Below, piece after piece: positions 52,976 through 60,946 of a DNA stretch of 64,000 bases; the first letter of the stretch is position 1, and every line of letters begins with the position of its first letter. A program made the position numbers and the translations under genes. The DNA comes from Methylobacterium adhaesivum. Lineage in GTDB: Bacteria; Pseudomonadota; Alphaproteobacteria; Rhizobiales; Beijerinckiaceae. The stretch spans positions 1-64,000 of the forward strand of contig NZ_BPQD01000011.1 in NCBI RefSeq assembly GCF_022179065.1, written 5' to 3'. The notes under the pieces are model-generated. The model searched no databases. It saw nothing but the letters and a program-made list of their open reading frames with translations, and had not been told where the DNA came from.

Positions 52976-53062
52976 TCAGGCCTCGTCGACGGAGTAGGGA
53001 AGCGGGTGGCTGCCCAGGAAGGGCGCGCGCGTCATGGCTATGAGGCGACGTTCGGTGTGCAT
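52976..53062 (-). CDS. Very small open frame (28 aa)
   Basis: GAGGAGG precedes an ATG for 28 codons. The C-terminus TRAPFLGSHPLPYSVDEA resembles that of the 18-codon frame at 52608-52664 (TRAPLSRHPHEA), which suggests either a conserved peptide or a local duplication. Confidence 0.3.
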   Translation of the reverse strand: MHTERRLIAMTRAPFLGSHPLPYSVDEA

Positions 53063-53452
53063 GAACGCGTCCTCCTCAGGTTGGCTCATGGGCAGGGCCA
53101 CAATGAGCTTCGGGCCACCCCCCTTGTGAGGGCGAGAACAACATAAGAACGCGCAAGTGTTCGGGCAAGCTTAAACTGATCGCCTAAAGCCATCAGAACG
53201 CCGGGCTGTGGATCCGGTGGACGCCGACCTGCACGGGACCGCCTGAAGGGATGCGACGGTTCGAGGCTTAGCTCGCATCGAAAGGGCCGGTCTCGCCCCG
53301 TCCGGATGGGGCTGGGAAACCCGGTCGAGGCGCATGAAATGCGACTCGCAGGAACGCGGAAAGCGGGATGCGCTTCCCTCCGTCCGCTTCCCTCGAATTA
53401 AGAAATCCTTGACCATGATTCCGCATGGTTCCCCCGAAGAGCGGGGGCCGGA
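53063..53452. other. Divergent intergenic region before kfrA
   Basis: No gene is seen in these 390 bp. An AT-rich patch near 53130-53190 contains GCTTAAACTGATCGCCTAAAG, related to GCTTAAGCTGAGCCTTAG near 56866; both could be sites for an island-encoded DNA-binding protein. The region must hold promoters for the minus-strand small genes and for kfrA. Confidence 0.4.
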
Positions 53453-54145
53453 ATGCCATCTGAGAAGCAGGTCTGGCTGGCGGCCGACGAGGTCCACCAG
53501 ACGGGGGAGAGGGTCACGCAGGATCGGGTGATCGCGGCCCTACAGAAGCGGGGACGGGGCGGGTCGACGCGTCAGGTCGGGCCGCACCTTCTGTCCTGGA
53601 AGGTTGCTCGGAACTACCGGCCCCGGCTGGAGGTGAAGGGGTTGCCGGAGCGTCTCCAGGGCGAGCTCGTCGGCTTCGTCGAGCGGGTCTGGGAGGTGGC
53701 TCTGGTCGAGGCCTCGCTCCGCTACGAGAACGACCGGCTGAAGGTCGAGATCGAGGGCCGGGCGGCGCGCGAGCTGATGGACGAGGCCTTCGTCAACACG
53801 CAGATCGCCGTCCGGGAGAACGAAACCCTGAAGTCACGCATGGCGGCGATGGAGGTCGAGACGGCGGCCTTACGCGAGCGGGTTAGCGACCTGGTGGCCG
53901 AGGAGTTCTGGGACCGGGTGATGCGCGAGATCGCAGACGTTCTCCCCGAGGGTGGCTGGGTGGCCGACAGGCAGGTGTTGAAGCTGCTGCCCCCGTCGCT
54001 CGCCCGGGAGGCCATCACACGCGGGGACGACCTGACACGGGGGCGCCTCAACAAGAAGATGGGCATCCGCGTGACGCACACGAAATACTTCGAGAGCGAG
54101 GACCGCGAGGACGGGAGCCGGTGGTACCGTCGCAGGGCTGGGTGA
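53453..54145 (+). CDS. KfrA-like DNA-binding coiled-coil protein
   Basis: A 230-residue protein. The N-terminal domain (WLAADEVHQTGERVTQDRVI, RGRGGSTRQVGPHL) matches KfrA_N, found in plasmid partition/regulatory proteins. The middle (about residues 75-145) is a coiled coil rich in Glu, Arg and Leu (LRYENDRLKVEIEGRAAREL). The C-terminal part is a further small domain. KfrA binds its own promoter and helps plasmid segregation; here it may silence or organise island DNA. It is the only plus-strand gene in the middle of the island. Confidence 0.78.
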   Translation: MPSEKQVWLAADEVHQTGERVTQDRVIAALQKRGRGGSTRQVGPHLLSWKVARNYRPRLEVKGLPERLQGELVGFVERVWEVALVEASLRYENDRLKVEIEGRAARELMDEAFVNTQIAVRENETLKSRMAAMEVETAALRERVSDLVAEEFWDRVMREIADVLPEGGWVADRQVLKLLPPSLAREAITRGDDLTRGRLNKKMGIRVTHTKYFESEDREDGSRWYRRRAG

Positions 54146-54402
54146 CGGTGCACCATTCACGCCCCCCTTGGTTGATCGAGGTGACTAGGACAGCGTCAAT
54201 CGGGACAAAGGATGAGCCGGTCCGCCGGCTTGCCGCGGTCGGACTACCGTGTGTTGGAGGAGGGAGCTCGAAGGGGGCTTCTCCAAGGGTAAGGCCACAG
54301 TGGCTCCCATCGGATTTCGTTGCGCGCCTGCGTCGCGACCGAGGCGGCGGCGACCCGGTGCGGAATGGATGACCGCTTCCTGCGCAAGGAGGGACGGACG
54401 TC

Positions 54403-55296
54403 TCATGACCGTCGTCGATGGCGTTCCCGGGGCACGTTCCGCGCTGGGCCGGGCGAGAACTTCGAGTCCAGTCCCTTGCGGGCCTCGGCGGCATCGGGGA
54501 AGGCCTCGACGATGAGGTCGACGGCGGTCGCCACGTAGGTCGCCCCGACCTCCAGCGCCAGTCGGATGTAAGACCGGTCCGTATCGTTCTCCAAGCCGCT
54601 GCCTCGCCCGTTCGCCTCAATGCGATAGAAAGACATCGGCAGCACGTGGGCATACTGCGACAGGAGGTTCCAAACCATGTGGAACGGTTCCTTATCGATT
54701 TCGAGCTCGTCGAGCAGTTCGTTTCGCGTAGGAATTGTCAGGGCATCGCCCTTCAGGAGCCGCTCCCTGACCCTGTGGTCGAGGCCCTGGAAGTAGGCGT
54801 TTCCCCGGAGCCGGTCACGAAGTCCTTCCGCCACATCGGCAAATTCCTTGACCTGAGCCTCGCTACTCGTTGCGCCTAGGATCTTGGACCTGCGGCAGCA
54901 ATCGTTCAGGTGCATGAGATTGATCCGCGCGGACCATTCGTCCTGATCAGTCGGTGTCTTCAGCACGTAGTGGAGGAGGAGCAGTCCTTCCATGAGCGAG
55001 CGAGCGTGGCCTGCAACGGCGGTCAGGTCCCAGAAATCGGCGTCGGATCGGACCCATCTCGATTTCGGCGCCGCGCGTACGAGCGCGACGGCATTGGCGC
55101 AGATCCTCGTGAAGACGTGGGTGCCGTAACCATGGTGCGGCGCCGCTACCTGCTGGCCTATGGCCTGCCCGACCGCGAGAGCCTCGCACACGCATGCGTC
55201 GAACGCCTTCAAGGCGGCCCTGTACTCCTCCCGGGTCGTCGGCAGTGGCGAGGGGACGTCGGTCTCGGGTTCGTTGGTCACGGTGCCTTCGTCCAT
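54403..55296 (-). CDS. DUF5677-like helical protein
   Basis: A 297-residue, mostly helical protein. The segment AVAGHARSLMEGLLLLHYVL followed by NLMHLNDCCRRSKILGA and FHMVWNLLSQYAHVLPMSF resembles DUF5677 and related HEPN-like families, which are common in defence islands. The ATG at 55296 was chosen because the residues further upstream are low-complexity. An 86-bp repeat shared with the neighbouring HEPN-CBS gene lies about 235 bp upstream. Family assignment is tentative. Confidence 0.6.
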   Translation of the reverse strand: MDEGTVTNEPETDVPSPLPTTREEYRAALKAFDACVCEALAVGQAIGQQVAAPHHGYGTHVFTRICANAVALVRAAPKSRWVRSDADFWDLTAVAGHARSLMEGLLLLHYVLKTPTDQDEWSARINLMHLNDCCRRSKILGATSSEAQVKEFADVAEGLRDRLRGNAYFQGLDHRVRERLLKGDALTIPTRNELLDELEIDKEPFHMVWNLLSQYAHVLPMSFYRIEANGRGSGLENDTDRSYIRLALEVGATYVATAVDLIVEAFPDAAEARKGLDSKFSPGPARNVPRERHRRRS

Positions 55297-55530
55297 CGGT
55301 GATCCGTTCGGGTGATGCCTTGGTTCGCGGCCCAGTTTTTCACGGTGCACTGTCTCTCGATCCCGGTGATGTGCACCGAATCGACTGGATCGCGTCAGGC
55401 CGCAACATGCGTGGTGTTGGGCCGATACGACAACGCGGCAATGCCTTTGCCATCCCATCGCCCGCCTCCATTCCGATGGGTCGGCGACGGCCTTTGACAC
55501 TTTCCCGGCCCGGCGGCACTCTAGGTCAGC

Positions 55531-55616
55531 CAGCAGCCGATGCGGCCCCTCTGTCCCTCCATGGGCAAGCGTCCTCGGCATCGTGACCCCGGGACTAGGC
55601 AGCGCCTCTCCCGGGG
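55531..55616. repeat. ~86-bp direct repeat, copy 1
   Basis: Begins CAGCAGCCGATGCGGCCCCT and ends in a hairpin (GACCCCGGGA/TCCCGGGGTC with an inner AGGC/GCCT). It is about three quarters identical by eye to the sequence at 56746-56832 and in the same direction. It lies just beyond the stop codon of the HEPN-CBS gene. Confidence 0.65.
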
Positions 55617-55632
55617 TCGGCCCCCTCGGCAT

Positions 55633-56721
55633 TCAGTAGCGTCGATGGGCCCGGAGCAGTACGCCGCGGGGTACGGTCCTGCCGGCGACGGTGTCCACCG
55701 AGACGACACCGCGCACGGCTGGCGCTTTCAAGGCATCGACGAGTTCGGCCAGGGGCGCATCCCCCGCGAGTTGAACCCAGCGCCCCTTAAGCGTGCCTGC
55801 GTCGAGCACCGACCCGACCGTATGGTCGTTGAAGTCGATGATCCCTCCTTGAGCCGCTGCTTCCGAAGCCGTGTATGCGAGGAGATCGGCGGCGCTGAGA
55901 AGGCTGATAGGGCATCCATCCGCATCGACGCAGACCAGCGACGGCAGGTCTGCCTTGTAGGCTGCCAGGACGTCTCGGAGCGTGTCCTCAGGGCGCACGG
56001 GTTGGAAGTTCGGATCGCACCGGCTTAAGACGGTCTGGCCGACGAGGTTCGGGCCCGGCTTGTTGCGCGTGACCGCCGCGACGGTCGAGAAGTGCTTTAG
56101 CCAGCGCGACATGACGGGGGAGATCAGCCCGGTAAGGTCGACAATTTCGGCATGACGTGCACGTACGGGCTGGTGCAGAAGCGGTTCGTGATGGGCGATC
56201 CGGTTGCGCAGGTGGTTGATGTCCCGCACCAGCACCTGCACCCCGGCCCGCGTCGTGCCTTTGGGGGCGTTCGTGAGGACCCGGGGAAGGTTCACCTGCC
56301 ACAGGCTGCGGTCGTAATCGTGCCTGAAGAGATTGGACCAGAAATCGAATGTCAGCGTCGCCACGACTTGGCCACGCGGCGGGTTGGGTTGCTTCTCGCG
56401 GGCCCTCGACCTGGCCCTGTCGAGGGACGTCAGGCTCTCAGGTGTCAGGATGGTCCGGAACCCGGCGTTCGTGGGCCAATCCGGACCATGCAGGGCGACG
56501 AGCATGTCGTCGATGGCGTTCCGGAGGGTGACCTCGGTCACGTGGAGGGGGTACAGGAACGCCTTGGCCAAGCGGGCATTGTAGAGGTAGAGCTCCACGG
56601 CATAGCGCTCGTTTCCCTTGGCCTCCTTCAGGTACGTAGCGAAGCGATCGGCAGAAACCGAAGCTCGGATGGCCGCCATCTCTGCAGGCGTGTACGGGAA
56701 CGGAACTTGACTCTCGGCCAT
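55633..56721 (-). CDS. Abi-like HEPN domain fused to CBS domains
   Basis: A 362-residue protein. The N-terminal 215 residues resemble Abi_2/Abi-like HEPN proteins (YLYNARLAKAFLYPLHVTEV, LRNAIDDMLVALHG) and contain the HEPN ribonuclease-type motif Rx4H in LRNRIAHHEP. The C-terminal 130 residues look like a pair of CBS domains (EDTLRDVLAAYKADLPSLVC, GCPISLLSAADLLAYT, PLAELVDALKAPAVRGVVSV), which bind adenine nucleotides. An RNase switched by a nucleotide ligand is a plausible abortive-infection design. It sits between two copies of an 86-bp repeat. Confidence 0.72.
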   Translation of the reverse strand: MAESQVPFPYTPAEMAAIRASVSADRFATYLKEAKGNERYAVELYLYNARLAKAFLYPLHVTEVTLRNAIDDMLVALHGPDWPTNAGFRTILTPESLTSLDRARSRAREKQPNPPRGQVVATLTFDFWSNLFRHDYDRSLWQVNLPRVLTNAPKGTTRAGVQVLVRDINHLRNRIAHHEPLLHQPVRARHAEIVDLTGLISPVMSRWLKHFSTVAAVTRNKPGPNLVGQTVLSRCDPNFQPVRPEDTLRDVLAAYKADLPSLVCVDADGCPISLLSAADLLAYTASEAAAQGGIIDFNDHTVGSVLDAGTLKGRWVQLAGDAPLAELVDALKAPAVRGVVSVDTVAGRTVPRGVLLRAHRRY

Positions 56722-56745
56722 TCTAACCCTACCAATATGGCCCTC

Positions 56746-56832
56746 TAGCAGCCGGTGTAGCCCCTCTGTCCGGTCTTGGGACACGCGCTCCCGGCACCCC
56801 AAGCCCTGGGACAGGCAGTGCCTCTCCCGGGG
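56746..56832. repeat. ~86-bp direct repeat, copy 2, with terminator-like hairpin
   Basis: Begins TAGCAGCCGGTGTAGCCCCT and ends in the hairpin AGCCCTGGGA/TCCCGGGGCT (56802-56834), followed on the plus strand by TATTTTTTC. It is located 25 bp upstream of the HEPN-CBS start codon. The T-run would let it terminate plus-strand transcription. Confidence 0.65.
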
Positions 56833-56966
56833 CTTATTTTTTCACGACATGCGCGATTCGCGAACGCTTAAGCTGAGCCTTAGCCGAGGCAATGCCGACA
56901 TGTCCAAGGGGGATCACGGGCGAACCAACGCAGTTCCGAGCTCCTGCCGACGCACGGGCCTCGACC

Positions 56967-57848
56967 TCAGCCCAGCAAGGCCTGTGCACCCGCGACGATC
57001 CCGCTCGCGATCACGCTTCCGCCCGCGCGCATGCCCAAATCCTTGATGATGGTTAGCGCCTTCCCGACCTTGCGCTCGTCGGGGTTCGGCTTGCCAGCCT
57101 CGGCCTGAGCCTCGGAGACCGCCTCCTGCATCTCCTCCCGGACCGACGCGGGCAGGTGTCCCAGCAGGCCCCAGGTCTCCGAGAGGAAGTCACGAACCTT
57201 GCGCACGTCCATGCCGCCCTCGGACACCTGGCTGACGGCAATCGTGTTCGTCCCGCCCGTGATGTTGCCGGCGACGCCGATTGACTGGTTCTGGGCGATG
57301 AAATTCTGGGTCACCGAATAAGCCTCCATGCGTTCCGACGCTGTAAATGACGTTCCGTCCCCAAGTACGCCGGCACTTTCGAGGGCTATCGTCCAATCGA
57401 GGATCAGGCGACGGACGCAGCCGAGCGCACGCAGGACATCCATGTTCTGAATGCGATACCGGGATGGAAAAGTCAGGGTGCTTCCGTAGGACGAAAGACC
57501 GACGGGGCCTGACGGACTGCTCAGGAAGCCGGCCGGCGAATTCAGCACGAGCTCCTCCAGATCGTAGACCGACTGCCTGAGGGGAAGGAGCGGTGGCCCG
57601 TCCTCGTGGATCAGCGGGCGCCAGCAACCATGCGCGGAATTGAAGAACTCGTGATGGCCCGAGACGATACGATAGGACGGCAATCCGACGCCGTCCGAGT
57701 AGCCATCGCTTTCGTTGTCCAACCAATCCGGCACGCCCGGGAGCGCCAAGCGCCTAGCCGCGATACGCGCCCGGCTCAGGATGCTGGCCAGCGGAACAGT
57801 GCGGTCGTGCGCATCGGACTGGACCTTCAGGATGATCGACTGATGCAC
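56967..57848 (-). CDS. AbiTii-domain abortive-infection-type protein
   Basis: A 293-residue protein. The N-terminal 150 residues match the AbiTii domain: SIILKVQSDAHDRTVPLAS, ARIAARRLALPGVPDWLDNE and GYSDGVGLPSYRIVSG. A central segment (NITGGTNTIAVSQ) is followed by a helical C-terminus. AbiTii is one half of the lactococcal AbiT phage-exclusion system; here it stands without AbiTi. The GTG at 57848 places the start just before the domain; a GTG at 57959 would add 37 Arg/Pro-rich residues. Confidence 0.72.
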   Translation of the reverse strand: MHQSIILKVQSDAHDRTVPLASILSRARIAARRLALPGVPDWLDNESDGYSDGVGLPSYRIVSGHHEFFNSAHGCWRPLIHEDGPPLLPLRQSVYDLEELVLNSPAGFLSSPSGPVGLSSYGSTLTFPSRYRIQNMDVLRALGCVRRLILDWTIALESAGVLGDGTSFTASERMEAYSVTQNFIAQNQSIGVAGNITGGTNTIAVSQVSEGGMDVRKVRDFLSETWGLLGHLPASVREEMQEAVSEAQAEAGKPNPDERKVGKALTIIKDLGMRAGGSVIASGIVAGAQALLG

Positions 57849-58134
57849 GGCTTCGGGACTTCTCTTGGGTCGTGACGCCCCTCGACCAGGGGCCAAGGAA
57901 GGTCGTCGGACGAAGCGGCCGAGCGCATCGGCGATGGCACGTGATGGGCGTTTGGGCACAGGGTAGGCATGAGAACAAAACAGGCTCGTGAAACCTCAAC
58001 GAGCGAGCCTGGCCCGGGTTGCGGTGCCAGGCCTCGAACATCGCGGATCGCGAAATTTCCAGGCCCGGAAACCCTCAATCACGCCTCGAACCCTAGCCGG
58101 TTGGGTTCGGCGCATCGAAGCGACGGCATGCGGT

Positions 58135-58746
58135 TCATGGCCGCGTACGCGTCAGGGTCATGTCGCCATTTGTGCGACGGGCGGTGAAGTATTGCCCACT
58201 CAAGGTATCAGGAGCATCAGCCAGGCTGATCTCCAGCCACGCGACGCCTTCGTGCTGGGTTGAGCGATAGTGGAACTCGGCCTTCGGCATGTTATCGTAG
58301 CTGTACCACAACCTGTATCGGTCCGCGTTCGGATCGGCCTCGGCGATGACCCTCTTGGAATGGGAGGTCGACTCACCCGTCACCTGCTTGATGGTGATGT
58401 CGAAGAGCCCCTGCCGGATCGTCACGGTGGTCGGGATTGGACCCGGCGTCACCCCGGTGGTGGGGTCTTTCCAGGTCGTCTGGAGGGTTCCGGTCCAAGT
58501 GCCGTTCAGGTCCGGGAAAAAAACCTTGTCGAGGAAGGGCAGCCAGCGCCACACCGTGCGCCATGTCCAGTTCGCGACGAGAACGAAGACCGTGCCGACG
58601 ATGAATGTCACCGTCGAGATGGACTTGGGCAGCGACGTGGTACTTCCGGTCCACCACTCGCTGAAGCCCTGGACCGCGAGGACGGCAAGGATGGTGAGTG
58701 CGACGAGGACCTGAACCTGTCTGGCTCGTGTCAGAAGGGCCCACAT
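58135..58746 (-). CDS. cap15: CBASS membrane effector Cap15-like (2TM, beta-barrel)
   Basis: A 203-residue protein with two transmembrane helices (about 11-29 and 43-65) and a C-terminal beta-rich domain beginning FFPDLNGTWTGTLQTTW, the layout of Cap15 (S-2TM-beta) effectors. Such proteins bind a cyclic dinucleotide in the beta-barrel and disrupt the inner membrane of infected cells. It starts one base after the stop codon of the CD-NTase gene with GGAG upstream, so the two form a minimal two-gene CBASS. Confidence 0.8.
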   Translation of the reverse strand: MWALLTRARQVQVLVALTILAVLAVQGFSEWWTGSTTSLPKSISTVTFIVGTVFVLVANWTWRTVWRWLPFLDKVFFPDLNGTWTGTLQTTWKDPTTGVTPGPIPTTVTIRQGLFDITIKQVTGESTSHSKRVIAEADPNADRYRLWYSYDNMPKAEFHYRSTQHEGVAWLEISLADAPDTLSGQYFTARRTNGDMTLTRTRP

Positions 58747-58747
58747 C

Positions 58748-59716
58748 TCAAGCTCCCAGACGCACGAGCGCAGCATCCACGAAGTCCTTCGCATCTCCGA
58801 GGCTCCAGGCCTGGGCCTGACGGAAAAGAAACTTGATCCCGTTCACCTCGGTGGCAGTTTCCGTCCAGGTGGCATCACCCAGCTGCACCTGAAGACGACG
58901 GAGTACGCGCACCAAGCGGGTGTAGCGGTCCTCGTCGAAGAGGAAGTGCGTGTCCTCCACGACGTAGACGAGGCATTCCACGAGGAACGAGGGGACCCGC
59001 TTCGGGATCGCCCCCTGCTCGCACAACTCGTAGTTCAGTCGCTTGAGCATCCGCACGACCTTCTTGAAGCGGTGCTGCGTGCGGCTGCGCTTCGCCTTCC
59101 CGTTCTCATGGTGCTGCTCCGGAAAATTGAAGGTCCGCGTGCCATCGGCGGAGAGGATCGCGACGCCCTCGCAATAGTCGTAGCCCCCGTATCCGTCGTC
59201 GCTGACGTGGTGCAGACGGAAAGCGGGAACGAGATCCACGTCAGCTCGGCTGCCACTCAGGCCGTCGACCGTGACGGCTTTCTTGCCAACTGTGACGTTC
59301 CCGGCACCGAACCGACGACGGCAATCCGACGCCAGCGCATCCCTCACCGAACCTGCGATTTGGAAGGCCGACCGGCCCGTCGAGCTATAGCCCATGGCGC
59401 CAGCAGCCCGCTGAGGGTCCACCCCCTCCGCATAGACGGTGATGATCCCGGGAAGTTGGACCCTCAGGTCCATGTCAGCTTCCAGGCGCACGTTCGTGTT
59501 GTTGTAGTAGCTTCCCTGCGGCCGGATCTGGACGCTTTCCGCGCGCAAGGTCGCATTGCCGTCGACGACCAGCCTCGCCGCATCGGCGGCCCTCTGGATC
59601 TTCGTCTCCTCGCTGTCGCTCGGGGGCCGCTCCCAATGCCAAAGCCGGTCGTTCCAGGAAGAGCGCGTGCGCTCCTTGGCGATAGCTGCCTCGATGATCG
59701 AGCGGGTGTCGAACAT
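58748..59716 (-). CDS. CBASS cyclic-nucleotide synthase (CD-NTase, SMODS)
   Basis: A 322-residue nucleotidyltransferase. The active-site motif is PQGSYYNNTNVRLEADMDL with Gly68-Ser69 and the metal-binding pair D81 and D83; a third acidic residue lies in RADVDLVPAF (D161). The C-terminal helical part contains RTQHRFKKVVRMLKRLN. CD-NTases make cyclic di- or trinucleotides on phage infection. The clade and the nucleotide product cannot be told here. GAGGAG precedes the ATG. No Cap2/Cap3 genes are present, so this is a short, type I-like system. Confidence 0.87.
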   Translation of the reverse strand: MFDTRSIIEAAIAKERTRSSWNDRLWHWERPPSDSEETKIQRAADAARLVVDGNATLRAESVQIRPQGSYYNNTNVRLEADMDLRVQLPGIITVYAEGVDPQRAAGAMGYSSTGRSAFQIAGSVRDALASDCRRRFGAGNVTVGKKAVTVDGLSGSRADVDLVPAFRLHHVSDDGYGGYDYCEGVAILSADGTRTFNFPEQHHENGKAKRSRTQHRFKKVVRMLKRLNYELCEQGAIPKRVPSFLVECLVYVVEDTHFLFDEDRYTRLVRVLRRLQVQLGDATWTETATEVNGIKFLFRQAQAWSLGDAKDFVDAALVRLGA

Positions 59717-59854
59717 GTGCCACTCCTCATGGCCTTCCGTGACCGGGTGGCGCGTTTCCATTGCCGTGCTGTCGTCGCCTCCGATGACCTGCCGCCTTGA
59801 TTGGCACCGGCCAGGGAAGCTGCCATGCTTGGATCTGCGGGGCCCGCGACGGAT

Positions 59855-59882
59855 TCGGACGCAGAAAGTTTTTTGCGTCCGA
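59855..59882. promoter_or_regulatory. Inverted repeat between CBASS and the sigma-like operon
   Basis: TCGGACGCA and TGCGTCCGA form a perfect 9-bp inverted repeat around the 10-base spacer GAAAGTTTTT. It lies in the 214-bp divergent region, 48 bp before the sigma-like gene. It could be a regulator site for either direction or a terminator for leakage. Confidence 0.5.
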
Positions 59883-59930
59883 GAATCGCCGGGCACGCGC
59901 ATAGGATAAGGAAGGCCCAGGGGGGGGCTG

Positions 59931-60533
59931 ATGGGACCGGAGGCGCAGGCCGACGACGGGGCGGACGTACCCCGCTACGCGCCGGACGAGATCATCGACG
60001 CCGTTGGGCATCTCTCTCCCGCCGAGTTGGCGCGGATCGAAGACATCTCCCGCTACTTCGCGCCAAGATGTGCGATGCAGCCGGAGGATCTTCGCCAGGA
60101 GGCCTATGCGCGTGCATTCGGGACGCGCTCCTGCAAGGTCGGCACGGGAATGGTCGACTTCCTCGCCGGCATCATGAAAAGCATTGCCTCGGATGGTTAC
60201 CGGTCCCGTAAGAAGGCGCGGGAGGACGGAGCTTTAGAAGTCGTCTACGTGGAGGCCTTCGGCGCAAACGGCGTTCCGGAGCCGGCCTTCGAAGCGCCTT
60301 CACCCGAGGAGGCAGCCCTCTCTCGTCGCTACCACGGGGACGCGTTGGCGAAGGCCCTTGCCTGCATAGACGGCGACGAAGAGTTGCAGCTCCTCGCCGA
60401 GGGGGTGTTCGACGGATTACGCGGTAAGGAACTCGAAGACTTGTTGGACAAGGATACCAAGGGACTCGCGGCGGTTAGGAAGCGGTTGGCCCGACGGCTG
60501 GCCGCCTCATTCCCGAACGGGGTGTCGGTATGA
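59931..60533 (+). CDS. Sigma-70-family-like protein
   Basis: A 200-residue protein with a region-2-like part: LSPAELARIEDISRYFAPRC, then PEDLRQEAYARAFG in the place of the core-binding helix, and VDFLAGIMKSIASDGYRSRK resembling the -10 recognition helix. The second half (LRGKELEDLLDKDTKGLAAV) could be a degraded region 4. It heads an operon whose genes overlap by 4 bp and whose last member is an ImmA/IrrE peptidase. A role as alternative sigma factor for the divergent CBASS or the operon itself is plausible. Assignment is from pattern only. Confidence 0.65.
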   Translation: MGPEAQADDGADVPRYAPDEIIDAVGHLSPAELARIEDISRYFAPRCAMQPEDLRQEAYARAFGTRSCKVGTGMVDFLAGIMKSIASDGYRSRKKAREDGALEVVYVEAFGANGVPEPAFEAPSPEEAALSRRYHGDALAKALACIDGDEELQLLAEGVFDGLRGKELEDLLDKDTKGLAAVRKRLARRLAASFPNGVSV

Positions 60534-60946
60534 GCTGGGGCGGCGGCATGGACGACCGGGAAAAGCTTTCGCGCCTCGACGATCTCTTACTCGCCGAGAT
60601 CCTCTCGACGCCGGACGACGTCATCCTCGCTGGGATCGCGCCCGGAAAGATCGATGCCCTGAGACAGGAAATCACCACCGCGAGCATCAAGGCCGGCAAG
60701 AGCAGGATGGCGGATGCGAAGGCTTCCCTCGTGATCGACCGCGCCCGGCCCGTAGTCGTCTCCCTCGATCAGGCACGTGGGGCGGCGGCCTTGAAGGCCG
60801 CACGCGCGCAGGACCGGACACTCGACCAGAAGCTGACGATGGCCGCCCGCAGCGGGGGCGCCGACTACGAGGCGGACCGTCCCGGCATTGAGGAGGATCT
60901 CGCAGAACTCGAAGCCTGGGACGACGAGGACCGGGGCGAACGGTGA
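60530..60946 (+). CDS. Unknown protein between sigma-like and ImmA genes (138 aa)
   Basis: A 138-residue soluble protein. It starts with DDLLLAEILSTPDDVILAGI, a segment also found in front of other regulator modules, has a basic middle and ends very acidic (EEDLAELEAWDDEDRGE). It overlaps both neighbours by 4 bp. A role as inhibitor or link between the sigma-like protein and the peptidase, that is an anti-sigma factor cut by ImmA, is possible but unproved. Confidence 0.6.
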   Translation: MSWGGGMDDREKLSRLDDLLLAEILSTPDDVILAGIAPGKIDALRQEITTASIKAGKSRMADAKASLVIDRARPVVVSLDQARGAAALKAARAQDRTLDQKLTMAARSGGADYEADRPGIEEDLAELEAWDDEDRGER

